Source of the DNA: Zeimonas sp039807785
GTDB lineage: Bacteria; Pseudomonadota; Gammaproteobacteria; Burkholderiales; Burkholderiaceae_E
NCBI GenBank assembly: GCA_039807785.1
Contig: JBDHRX010000063.1
Coordinates: 1 to 18,057, forward strand
Length of the DNA stretch: 18,057 nt
Reading direction: 5' to 3'
Shown: piece after piece, positions 1-6,826 of the stretch
How positions within the stretch are numbered: position 1 is the first letter of the stretch
Layout of the letters: the number at the start of each line of letters is the position of its first letter
The notes under the pieces: generated by a model
The model's database searches: none
The model's input: the letters and a program-made list of their open reading frames with translations, nothing else
What the model was told of the DNA's origin: nothing
Position numbers and translations under genes: made by a program

Positions 1-483
1 CGCGGCCTGGGCGAACGGGCGACTCCCGCGGCCGACCTCGCGGGGTGCGCGCCGGCCGGCGCCGCGCCGGCCGCCGGGTTCGACGGCGACTGGCCGGGCT
101 TGGCGGCGCGGCTGCGGGTCGGCGGCTTCGTCCAGCAGTTCATGCACCAGAGCGAGCTGATCGAGGCCGAGGGGCTGCGCTTCCGGGTGCGCGTGCCGAT
201 CCGTCCCCTGGCGGAGCCGGCGACGGTGAATCGGGTGCGCGCGGCGCTGGGCGCGCATTTCGGCGCGCCGGTCCGGATCGAGGTCGAGGTCGGCCGCGTC
301 GGCTCGGCCACGGCCGCCGCCGCGTCGGACCGCGATCGCTCCGAGCGGCTCGCGCAGGCGCAGGCTTCGATCGAGGCCGACCCGTTCGTGCGCGCGTTGA
401 TCGATGATTTCGACGGGTCGATCGTGCCCGGTTCGGTGCGGCCGATCGAGGGCCGCGACGCCACCACTGGAGACGAAGCATGA
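1..483 (+). CDS. dnaX: DNA polymerase III subunit tau, C-terminal part (5' truncated)
   Basis: The reading frame is open from the first base to a TGA at 481-483, so the gene begins upstream of the window. The first ~30 codons are an Ala/Gly/Pro-rich linker. From about codon 31 a folded region runs from the WPGLAARL segment through HQSEL, the LRFRVRVPIRPLAEP strand region, and AALGAHFGAPVRIEVEVG to DPFVRALIDDFDGSIVPGSVRPI near the end. This matches the tau C-terminal domain (domain V) seen in betaproteobacterial DnaX. In that family this domain contacts the polymerase alpha subunit and links the clamp loader to the replicase. The ATPase domains lie outside the window. The TGA overlaps the ATG of ybaB (ATGA), consistent with the conserved dnaX-ybaB-recR operon and translational coupling. 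Confidence 0.93.
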   Translation, partial: RGLGERATPAADLAGCAPAGAAPAAGFDGDWPGLAARLRVGGFVQQFMHQSELIEAEGLRFRVRVPIRPLAEPATVNRVRAALGAHFGAPVRIEVEVGRVGSATAAAASDRDRSERLAQAQASIEADPFVRALIDDFDGSIVPGSVRPIEGRDATTGDEA

Positions 484-806
484 TGAAGCAGCAGCTCGCG
501 GGCCTGATGAAGCAGGCCCAGCAGATGCAGGAGAACATGAAGAAGATGCAGGAGCAGCTCGCCCAGGTCGAGGTCGAGGGGCAGTCCGGCGCCGGCCTGG
601 TCAGGGTGACGATCACCTGCCGCAACGACGTCAAGCGCATCGTCATCGACCCCAGCCTGCTTGCCGACGACAAGGACATGCTCGAGGACCTGGTCGTCGC
701 CGCCATGAACGACGCGCTGCGCAAGGCCGAGCAGACCGCCTCCGAGAAGATGGGGTCGGTGACCGCCGGCCTGCCGCTGCCGCCGGGCTTCAAGATGCCG
801 TTCTAG
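480..806 (+). CDS. ybaB: YbaB/EbfC family nucleoid-associated DNA-binding protein
   Basis: A 108-residue protein, the usual length of this family. The N-terminus is a Met/Gln/Lys-rich helix (MKQAQQMQENMKKMQEQLAQ, about residues 9-28), followed by the VEVEGQSGAGLVRVTI strand region and the DLVVAAMNDALRKAEQ helix. It ends in the characteristic Gly/Pro/Phe tail (LPLPPGFKMPF). Family members form tweezer-like dimers that bind DNA and associate with the nucleoid; the gene is almost always next to dnaX and recR, as here. The start ATG overlaps the dnaX stop codon. A second in-frame ATG directly follows (483), so either could be used. Probably expressed from the dnaX transcript. Confidence 0.95.
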   Translation: MMKQQLAGLMKQAQQMQENMKKMQEQLAQVEVEGQSGAGLVRVTITCRNDVKRIVIDPSLLADDKDMLEDLVVAAMNDALRKAEQTASEKMGSVTAGLPLPPGFKMPF

Positions 807-819
807 CCGCCGCGCCCCG

Positions 820-863
820 TTCCGCGTCCCCTTTCCGCGTCCCCTTCCGCGTCCCCTTTCGCG
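820..863 (+). repeat. Short tandem repeat TTCCGCGTCCCC in the ybaB-recR gap
   Basis: Three identical 12-base copies of TTCCGCGTCCCC lie at 820-831, 833-844 and 845-856, with one extra T between the first two. A partial fourth copy (TTCGCG) follows at 858-863. The array fills most of the 71-base gap between ybaB and recR and ends just before the recR ribosome binding site (GGAG at 866-869). It shows no hairpin and no T-tract, so it does not look like a terminator. Confidence 0.85.
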
Positions 864-877
864 ATGGAGTCCCCGGC

Positions 878-1552
878 ATGAAGGCCCCCGCGCCGCTCGA
901 GGCGCTGACGGCCGCGCTGCGGCGCCTGCCGGGCGTCGGCGCGAAGTCGGCGCAGCGCTTCGCCTACCACCTGCTGCAGCACGACCGCGAGGGCGCGGGC
1001 CTGCTCGCCCAGGCGCTGGCCGACGCGACCGCGCGGGTCCGCCACTGCGTGCGCTGCAATACCTTCACCGAGCACGAGGTCTGCGAGACCTGCGCGTCGT
1101 CGCGGCGCGACGCCTCGCAACTGTGCGTGGTCGAGACGCCGGCCGACCAGCTCACGGTCGAGCAGACGCTGAGCTACCGGGGCCTGTACTTCGTGCTGAT
1201 GGGGCGCCTGTCGCCGCTCGACGGCGTCGGCCCGAAGCAGATCGGGCTCGACCGGCTGCTCGCCCGCGCCGCCGATCCGGCGCTGCGCGAGGTGATCCTG
1301 GCGACCAATTTCACGCAGGAGGGCGAGGCCACCGCGCACTACGTCGGAGAGCTGATGCGGGCGCGCGGCCTGCGGGTGACCCGGCTGGCGCGCGGGGTGC
1401 CGGTGGGCAGCGAGCTCGAGTACGTCGACCCGAGCACCATCGCGCAGGCGCTGCGCGACCGGCGCGCGGTGGGCGAACCCCCGGCGCGCGAGACGCCGGG
1501 GGCCGCGCCCGGGCACGGGGGCGGAGGCGAGCGCGGGGGCGGGGCGCAGTGA
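878..1552 (+). CDS. recR: Recombination mediator protein RecR
   Basis: A 224-residue RecR. The N-terminal helix-hairpin-helix region contains LRRLPGVGAKSAQRFAYHLL (about residues 14-33). The zinc-binding cysteines are C57, C60, C69 and C72. The Toprim domain begins near VVETPAD (E86) and continues through SYRGLYFVLMGRLSPLDGVGP. RecR works with RecO/RecF to load RecA onto SSB-coated single-stranded DNA at gaps. ATG 878 was chosen because it has GGAG at 866-869 and gives the normal N-terminus. The family is usually about 200 residues; the last ~25 residues here are an extra Gly/Ala/Pro-rich tail. The TGA overlaps a GTG start for the next gene (GTGA), suggesting co-transcription. Confidence 0.96.
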   Translation: MKAPAPLEALTAALRRLPGVGAKSAQRFAYHLLQHDREGAGLLAQALADATARVRHCVRCNTFTEHEVCETCASSRRDASQLCVVETPADQLTVEQTLSYRGLYFVLMGRLSPLDGVGPKQIGLDRLLARAADPALREVILATNFTQEGEATAHYVGELMRARGLRVTRLARGVPVGSELEYVDPSTIAQALRDRRAVGEPPARETPGAAPGHGGGGERGGGAQ

Positions 1553-2877
1553 GCGCGGACCGATCGTCGCCGGCGGACCCCTCATTGCCGGTGGATCCCT
1601 CATCGCCGGCGGCCCGGCCGGGCGCCCCCGGTCCGGCGCGCGCCGGAGCCGGCTCCGGGCCAGGCGCGGGACCGCTGGCCGGAGTGCGCGTGCTGGAGCT
1701 CGGGCAACTGATCGCCGGCCCGCTCGCCGGGCGGATGATGGCCGAGTTCGGCGCCGACGTGGTCAAGATCGAGCCCCCGGGGCGCGACGGCCACGAGGGC
1801 GGCGATCCGCTGCGCAAGTGGCGCAGGCTGCATCCCGACGACCCCTCCGGCACCTCGCTCTGGTGGTACGTGCAGGCGCGCAACAAGCGCTCGGTCACGC
1901 TCGACCTGCGCGTTCCGGCGGGCCAGCGGATCGCGCGCGAGCTCGCCGCGCGCAGCGACATCGTGATCGAGAACTTCCGCCCGGGCGCGCTCGAGAAGTG
2001 GGGCCTGGGCTACGAGACGCTGGCGCGCGACAACCCGGGCCTGGTCCTGGTGCGCCTGTCGGGCTACGGCCAGACCGGCCCCTATCGCGACCGGCCCGGC
2101 TTCGGCGCGATCGCCGAATCGATGGGCGGGATGCGCTACGTGACGGGCTTCCCCGATCGCCCGCCGGTCCGGATGAACCTGTCGATCGGCGATTCGCTGG
2201 CGGCGCTGCATGGCGTGATCGGCGCGCTGATGGCGCTGCACGCGCGCGGCCGCACCGGGCGCGGGCAGGTGGTCGACGTCGCGCTGTACGAGGCGGTGTT
2301 CAACATGATGGAGAGCGTGCTGCCCGAGTTCGATCGCTACGGGCAGGTGCGCGAGCGCACCGGCACCCACCTGACCGGCATCGTGCCCTCGAACACCTAT
2401 CCGACCGCCGATGGCCGGCATATCGTGATCGGCGGCAACGGCGACTCGATCTTCAAGCGCCTGATGCGCGCGATCGGGCGCCCCGACCTCGCCGACGATC
2501 CGGCGCTGGGCGACAACGCCGGGCGGGTCGCGCAGGCGCAGCCGATCGACGACGCGATCGCCGCCTGGACGCGGGCGCATACGCTGGAGGAGGGGCTCGA
2601 GGCGATGGCCCGGGCCGAGGTGCCGAGCGGGCGCATCTACAGCGTCGCCGACATGGTCGCCGACCCCCAGTACCTGGCGCGCGCGATGATCGAGCGCGCG
2701 CTGCTGCCCGACGGCACGCCGCTGGCGGTGCCCGCCGCGGTGCCGAAGCTCTCGGAGACGCCCGGCGCGACCCGCTGGGTCGGCCCCGCGCTGGGCGCGC
2801 ATACCGACGAGGTGCTGGGCGAGCTCGGCTACGACGCCGCGGCGATCGCGCGGCTGCGCGGCGAGGGCGTCGTGTGA
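1549..2877 (+). CDS. CaiB/BaiF family (class III) CoA-transferase
   Basis: A 442-residue protein whose core starts near residue 43 with PLAGVRVLELGQLIAGPLAG. It continues with the family signatures AEFGADVVKIEPPGRD and SDIVIENFRPGALEKWGLGYE, then LVRLSGYGQTGPYRDRPGFG. D215, in IGDSLAALHGVIGALMALHARGRTGRGQ, sits where the catalytic aspartate of formyl-CoA transferase is expected. Family members move CoA between a CoA-thioester and a free carboxylic acid in the cytoplasm; the substrate here cannot be told. The start is uncertain. GTG 1549 overlaps the recR stop but adds a ~42-residue Ser/Pro/Ala/Gly-rich leader absent from typical relatives, including a degenerate DPSSP-type repeat; GTG 1591 and GTG 1684 are alternatives. 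An SsuA/TauA-type importer lies 99 bases downstream, which could supply an acid to be activated, but that link is inference. Confidence 0.9.
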   Translation: MSADRSSPADPSLPVDPSSPAARPGAPGPARAGAGSGPGAGPLAGVRVLELGQLIAGPLAGRMMAEFGADVVKIEPPGRDGHEGGDPLRKWRRLHPDDPSGTSLWWYVQARNKRSVTLDLRVPAGQRIARELAARSDIVIENFRPGALEKWGLGYETLARDNPGLVLVRLSGYGQTGPYRDRPGFGAIAESMGGMRYVTGFPDRPPVRMNLSIGDSLAALHGVIGALMALHARGRTGRGQVVDVALYEAVFNMMESVLPEFDRYGQVRERTGTHLTGIVPSNTYPTADGRHIVIGGNGDSIFKRLMRAIGRPDLADDPALGDNAGRVAQAQPIDDAIAAWTRAHTLEEGLEAMARAEVPSGRIYSVADMVADPQYLARAMIERALLPDGTPLAVPAAVPKLSETPGATRWVGPALGAHTDEVLGELGYDAAAIARLRGEGVV

Positions 2878-2913
2878 TGGGGTTTTCGGCACTGCCGCGG
2901 GCGCCGGACATCG

Positions 2914-2919
2914 GATAAT
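2914..2919 (+). promoter_or_regulatory. Candidate -10 element for the ABC importer
   Basis: GATAAT matches five of six bases of the TATAAT box and lies in the 99-base gap before the binding-protein gene. No convincing -35 box is present at 16-18 bases. A GC-rich dyad (GGGCGG 2934-2939, CCGCCC 2945-2950) lies in the predicted leader just upstream of the strong AGGAAGGAGA ribosome binding site at 2960-2969. Confidence 0.3.
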
Positions 2920-2976
2920 CTGGCCGTCGACGCGGGCGGGCCGGCCGCCCGGAGACCCCAGGAAGGAGACAACCCC

Positions 2977-3996
2977 ATGCGCAGACGCATCCTGACCGCG
3001 GCCCTGGGCGGCCTCGTCGCCGCCGTGCTTCCGCTCGCGGCCGGCGCCCAGGCGCCCGAGAAGCCGAAGCTCACCATCGCGGTCGGCGGCAAGGCGGCCT
3101 TCTACTATCTTCCGCTCACGATCGCCGAGCAGCGCGGCTATTTCAAGGAAGAGGGGCTCGACGTCCAGATCGTCGACTTCGCCGGCGGATCGGCGGCGCT
3201 GCGCGCGGTGGTGGGCGGTTCCGCCGACGTCGTGTCGGGCGCCTACGAGCACACCATCAACCTCCAGGCGAACAAGCAGTACTTCAAGGCGTTCGTGCTG
3301 CAGGGGCGCGCCCCGGCGATCTCGCTGGGGGTCTCGGCCAAGGCGAAGTACCAGTCGCCGGCCGACCTCAAGGGCATGAAGATCGGCGTCTCGGCGCCCG
3401 GTTCGTCGACCAACATGATGGTCGCCTACTTCCTGGCCAAGCACGGCATGAAGGCCACCGATGCGTCGTACATCGGCGTGGGCACCGGCAACGCCGCGCT
3501 GGCGGCGATCCGCTCGGGCCAGATCGACGCGCTGTCGAACGTCGACCCGGTGATGACGATGCTCGAGCAGAAGGGCGACGTGAAGATCGTCGCCGACACG
3601 CGCACGCTCAAGGGCACCGAGCAGGTCTTCGGCGGGCCGATGCCGGCCGGCTGCCTCTATGCGCCCGAGGATTTCGTGAAGAAGAACCCGAACACGGTGC
3701 AGGCGCTGGCCAACGCGATGGTCAAGGCGCTGAAGTGGCTGCAGCAGGCCGGGCCGTCGGACATCATCCGCACCGTGCCCGAGGCCTACCTGCTGGGCGA
3801 CCGCGCGCTGTACCTGGCGTCGTACAACAACGTGAAGGACGCGGTGAGCCCGGACGGCCTGATCCCCGACGCCGGGGCGAAGACGACGCTGAAGGCGATG
3901 GCCAGCTTCAACCCGAAGGTGCAGCCCGAGCAGATCGACCTGTCGCGTACCTACACCAACGAGTTCACGCGCAAGGCGCTGGCGAAGATCCGGTGA
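2977..3996 (+). CDS. ABC transporter substrate-binding protein (NMT1/SsuA/TauA-like)
   Basis: A 339-residue exported protein. It has a Sec-type signal peptide (MRRR followed by a hydrophobic stretch, cleavage likely after AGA-QA near residues 22-26) and no lipobox cysteine, so it should be a soluble periplasmic protein. The mature part shows the NMT1/SsuA pattern: LTIAEQRGYFKEEGLDVQIVDFAGGSAALRAVVGGSADVVSG, then a GRAPAISLGV region, LKGMKIGVSAPGSSTNMMV and IRSGQIDALSNVDPV. The family binds nitrate, sulfonates, taurine, thiamine precursors and assorted organic anions; the ligand is not readable here. A strong ribosome binding site (AGGAAGGAGA, 2960-2969) precedes ATG 2977. Its TGA overlaps the start of the ATPase gene, so the importer is probably an operon. 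Confidence 0.93.
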   Translation: MRRRILTAALGGLVAAVLPLAAGAQAPEKPKLTIAVGGKAAFYYLPLTIAEQRGYFKEEGLDVQIVDFAGGSAALRAVVGGSADVVSGAYEHTINLQANKQYFKAFVLQGRAPAISLGVSAKAKYQSPADLKGMKIGVSAPGSSTNMMVAYFLAKHGMKATDASYIGVGTGNAALAAIRSGQIDALSNVDPVMTMLEQKGDVKIVADTRTLKGTEQVFGGPMPAGCLYAPEDFVKKNPNTVQALANAMVKALKWLQQAGPSDIIRTVPEAYLLGDRALYLASYNNVKDAVSPDGLIPDAGAKTTLKAMASFNPKVQPEQIDLSRTYTNEFTRKALAKIR

Positions 3997-4847
3997 GCGG
4001 CCCGGTTCGCGACGAGGCGGCGCGGCCGGAGGGCGGCGCGGCAGCGGCGCTCGCGCTCGAGGGGATCACCTGCACCTTCGTGTCGCGCGACGACCCCTCG
4101 CAGCGCTACACCGCGGTCCGGGACGTCACGCTGCGCATCGCCCCGGGCGAGTTCGTTTCGGTGGTCGGCCCCACCGGCTGCGGGAAGTCGACGCTGCTCA
4201 ACGTCGGGGCCGGCCTGCTCGAGCCCTCGGCCGGGCACGTCGAGGTCTTCGGGACGCCGCTCGCCGGCCTCAATGCGCGCGCCGGCTACATGTTCCAGAC
4301 CGACGCGCTGATGCCCTGGCGCAGCGCCCTCGACAACGTCATCGCGGGGCTGCAGTTCCGCGGCGTGCCCGATGCCGAGGCGCGCCGGCAGGGGGCCGAC
4401 TGGCTGGCCCGCGTCGGGCTGGCGGGCTTCGGCGACCGTTATCCGCACCAGTTGTCCGGCGGGATGCGCAAGCGCGCGGCGCTGGCGCAGACCCTGATCC
4501 TCGATCCCGACATCATCCTGATGGACGAGCCGTTCTCGGCGCTCGACATCCAGACGCGGCAGCTGATGGAGAACGAGGTGCTCGATCTCTGGGCGGCGCG
4601 ACGCAAGGCGGTGCTGTTCATCACCCACGATCTCGACGAGGCGATCGCGATGAGCGACCGGGTGGTCGTGCTGTCGGCCGGGCCCGGCTCGCGCCCGATC
4701 GGCGAGTTCCCGGTCGGGCTGCCGCGGCCGCGCGACGTCGCCGAGATCCGCACCCAGCCGGCGTTCGTCGAGCTGCACGAGCGGATCTGGGCGGTGCTGC
4801 GCGACGAGGTGCTCAAGGGCTACGCCCGGCAGCGGCAGGCCGCCTGA
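3993..4847 (+). CDS. ABC transporter ATP-binding protein (SsuB/TauB-like)
   Basis: A 284-residue ATPase with every expected motif: Walker A GPTGCGKST (59-67), Q-loop Q102 (YMFQTDALMPWRS), signature LSGGM (154-158), Walker B DIILMDEP (173-180) and H-loop H212 (FITHDLDEA). The Q-loop followed by LMPWR is typical of nitrate/sulfonate/taurine ATPases. It should energise the importer on the cytoplasmic face. GTG 3993 is the best start: it overlaps the binding-protein stop (GTGA) and leaves ~23 extra residues before the domain, as in relatives. The short N-terminal extension (DEAARPEGGAAAALALEG) looks disordered. Confidence 0.95.
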   Translation: MSGPVRDEAARPEGGAAAALALEGITCTFVSRDDPSQRYTAVRDVTLRIAPGEFVSVVGPTGCGKSTLLNVGAGLLEPSAGHVEVFGTPLAGLNARAGYMFQTDALMPWRSALDNVIAGLQFRGVPDAEARRQGADWLARVGLAGFGDRYPHQLSGGMRKRAALAQTLILDPDIILMDEPFSALDIQTRQLMENEVLDLWAARRKAVLFITHDLDEAIAMSDRVVVLSAGPGSRPIGEFPVGLPRPRDVAEIRTQPAFVELHERIWAVLRDEVLKGYARQRQAA

Positions 4848-4878
4848 GCCCCGGGCACCGCGGACCACCGACCGATCC

Positions 4879-5691
4879 ATGAAGACCTCCCCGCTGCGCC
4901 TGCGCATCTACCAGCTGCTCGTGCTGGCGGCCGTGATCGGCACCTGGCACGTGCTGACCAGCCCGACGCTGCTGCCGCCGTTCTACTTCTCCAATCCCGA
5001 CCAGGCGGCGTTCTTCTTCGGCGAGCCCTGGAAAGTGTTCGTGCGCATCGTCGACTGGTTCGCCAGCGGCGAGATCTTCGTGCACCTCGGCGTGACGATG
5101 TTCGAGACCGTGGCCGCGTTCGCGATCGGCACCGTCGGTGGGCTGGGGATCGGAATGTGGCTCGCGCTCAGCCCCACCGCGGCGGCGATCCTCGATCCGT
5201 ACGTCAAGGCGGCCAACTCGATGCCGCGGGTGATCCTGGCGCCGATCTTCTCGATCTGGTTCGGCCTGGGCGTCTGGTCGAAGGTGGCTCTCGGCGTCAC
5301 GCTGGTGTTCTTCATCGTCTTCTTCAACGTGTACCAGGGCGTGCGCGAGGTCAGCCCCAACGTGCTGGCCAACGCGCGGATGCTGGGCGCGTCGAAGCGC
5401 CAGCTGCTGCGCCACGTCTACCTGCCCAGCGCCACCAGCTGGGTGTTCTCCAGCCTGCATACCTCGGTCGGGCTCGCCTTCGTCGGCGCGGTGGTCGGCG
5501 AGTACCTCGGCTCGGCGCGCGGCGTGGGCTACCTGATCCTGCAGGCCGAGGGCACCTTCGACATCAACACCGTGTTCGCCGGGATCGTCGTCCTGACCGC
5601 CTTCGCGCTGGCGCTCGACGCGCTGGTCGGGGTCATCGAGAAGCGGCTGATGAAATGGCAGCCCAGGAGCGGGGAGACCGAGAAGCTCTGA
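4879..5691 (+). CDS. ABC transporter permease (SsuC/TauC-like)
   Basis: A 270-residue membrane protein with about six hydrophobic segments: near residues 10-27, 71-97, 117-132, 134-152, around 190-215, and a last one near 228-250. The EAA-type cytoplasmic loop, ANARMLGASKRQLLRHVYLP at 164-183, docks onto the ATPase. Domain type is BPD_transp_1, sulfonate/taurine/nitrate branch. It lies 31 bases after the ATPase gene with no clear Shine-Dalgarno sequence, so translation may depend on the upstream gene. With the two preceding genes it completes the importer. The substrate is unknown. Confidence 0.94.
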   Translation: MKTSPLRLRIYQLLVLAAVIGTWHVLTSPTLLPPFYFSNPDQAAFFFGEPWKVFVRIVDWFASGEIFVHLGVTMFETVAAFAIGTVGGLGIGMWLALSPTAAAILDPYVKAANSMPRVILAPIFSIWFGLGVWSKVALGVTLVFFIVFFNVYQGVREVSPNVLANARMLGASKRQLLRHVYLPSATSWVFSSLHTSVGLAFVGAVVGEYLGSARGVGYLILQAEGTFDINTVFAGIVVLTAFALALDALVGVIEKRLMKWQPRSGETEKL

Positions 5692-5794
5692 AGCCGGACC
5701 GGCCGGCCGCGCGCGGATCCGGGCGGGTCCTTCTGTCTCCTTCTGTCGGGCTCCTTGACACTCGTCGCCGATCCCGATGATCGGATCTTCGTGA

Positions 5795-5807
5795 AATCAA
5801 TGACTTA
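5795..5807 (+). promoter_or_regulatory. Candidate IHF binding site at the sigma-54 promoter
   Basis: AATCAATGACTTA matches the IHF consensus WATCAANNNNTTR at every defined base. It lies in an AT-rich patch seven bases upstream of the -24 box. The same segment reads as a six-base dyad, ATCAAT (5796-5801) and ATTGAT (5807-5812). IHF bending between an activator site and the polymerase is a known feature of sigma-54 promoters. The centre is only about 39 bases from the predicted start, close for IHF. Confidence 0.5.
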
Positions 5808-5813
5808 TTGATC

Positions 5814-5828
5814 TGGCACGTCTCTTGC
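5814..5828 (+). promoter_or_regulatory. Sigma-54 (-24/-12) promoter of the VWA PEP-CTERM gene
   Basis: TGGCACGTCTCTTGC, followed by T, matches the RpoN consensus TGGCACGNNNNTTGCW at every defined position. There are exactly ten bases between the GG (5815-5816) and GC (5827-5828) doublets. Transcription would start near 5840, about 30 bases before the ATG at 5871. PEP-CTERM genes are known to be controlled by RpoN with the PrsK/PrsR system in related bacteria. Confidence 0.88.
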
Positions 5829-5870
5829 TTGAATCTCGGGTGATTCTTGCAACGACCTGAGGAGAGACAG

Positions 5871-6656
5871 ATGGGCATCATGAACACCAAGCTGGGCCGG
5901 TTCTGCGCCGCGCTCGCCGTCGCGGGCTCGGTCAGCTTCGCCGCCGCGCCGGCCAAAGCCGACCTCATCCAGCTCGGCTTCATCCTCGACGGTTCGGGCA
6001 GCATCGGCTCGGGCAACTGGAACATCATTCGTGCCGGCCTCGCCAACGCGATCAACCTGATCCCGGTGGGCGGCGAGGATACCTACGAGATCTCGATCGT
6101 CCAGTTCGGCAGCTCGGCGACGATCGAGGTCGCGAACTACGTCGTCTCCGACGCGGCCTCGCGCACCGCGCTCTCGAACACGGTCGGGAGCCTGGCCTTC
6201 ATGAACGGCGGCTCGACCAATTTCGCGGCGGCCTTCACCGCGATGAACACGGCGCTCTCGAACACGATCCGGAGCGCCGACGCTTCGTACGTCAACTTCG
6301 CCACCGACGGGCAGCAGAACTCGGGCGGCACCGGCGTCTCGCAGTTCCAGGCGCTGCTCGCGCTGGGCGTCGACAACGTCAGCGTCGAAGGCATCGGCGG
6401 CGGCGTCGACAAGACCGACCTGATGAACAACTTCTGCTATCCGGGTCCGTGCCTCGACATCAGCGGCGGCGGTGCGGCCAACTTCCCGGCGCAGGGCTTC
6501 TACATCGGCGTCGCGAATGCGCAGGGCTATGCGGACGCGATCGGCAACAAGGTCCGGATCGTGACCGGCCAGCCGGTGCCCGAGCCGCAGGTGCTGTCGC
6601 TGCTGGGCCTGGGCCTGCTCCTGGTGCCGATGCTGCGCCGGCGCAAGTCGGCCTGA
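5871..6656 (+). CDS. VWA-domain PEP-CTERM sorting protein
   Basis: A 261-residue exported protein. The signal peptide ends at AKA-D (30/31). The mature part is a von Willebrand type A domain with a complete MIDAS metal site: DGSGS (D40, S42, S44), T116 in GGSTN and D146 in FATDGQQ. Two mature cysteines (C189, C194) could form a disulfide. The C-terminus is a classic PEP-CTERM tail: VPEP (236-239), a Leu-rich membrane segment (241-255) and RRRK. In this system the tail is recognised by an exosortase, and the protein is released or attached at the surface, often in exopolysaccharide producers. ATG 5871 was chosen for its AGGAG at 5860-5864; ATG 5880 is an alternative. The VWA domain suggests metal-dependent adhesion to a protein or polysaccharide, which is inference. 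Confidence 0.92.
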   Translation: MGIMNTKLGRFCAALAVAGSVSFAAAPAKADLIQLGFILDGSGSIGSGNWNIIRAGLANAINLIPVGGEDTYEISIVQFGSSATIEVANYVVSDAASRTALSNTVGSLAFMNGGSTNFAAAFTAMNTALSNTIRSADASYVNFATDGQQNSGGTGVSQFQALLALGVDNVSVEGIGGGVDKTDLMNNFCYPGPCLDISGGGAANFPAQGFYIGVANAQGYADAIGNKVRIVTGQPVPEPQVLSLLGLGLLLVPMLRRRKSA

Positions 6657-6708
6657 TCTTCCTTCGGCTCCGGGGCGGCGTGCCGCTCCGGCCAGCCGGC
6701 GGCGTCTC

Positions 6709-6741
6709 GAACGGCAGCCTTCACGGCTGCCGTTCTCGTTT
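6709..6741 (+). terminator. Hairpin after the VWA PEP-CTERM gene
   Basis: GAACGGCAGCC (6709-6719) pairs perfectly with GGCTGCCGTTC (6725-6735) around a five-base loop. It is followed by TCGTTT, a weak T-tract. It lies 53 bases after the stop codon and probably ends that transcript, although the poor T-tract lowers certainty. Confidence 0.6.
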
Positions 6742-6826
6742 CGGGGCATGCGACGGCGGTGATCCGCGATGCTCCGGTCCCTCGTTCCGGCACGCAAGGC
6801 GCGCGCTGCGTCGGCCGGTGGCGTGC

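Noticed and set aside
2934..2950. GGGCGG/CCGCCC dyad as terminator of the CoA-transferase gene
   Set aside because: It has no T-tract and lies next to the ribosome binding site of the next gene; more likely a chance GC-rich dyad or leader hairpin.
1600..3444. A 614-codon minus-strand frame opposite the CoA-transferase and binding protein
   Set aside because: Antisense shadow; His/Arg/Ala-rich and crossing the well-defined 2878-2976 intergenic gap.
5755..5783. TTGACA at 5755-5760 as a sigma-70 promoter for the VWA gene
   Set aside because: The -35 match is exact, but 17 bases downstream there is only TGATCG, which is not a -10 box. The sigma-54 site is far better.
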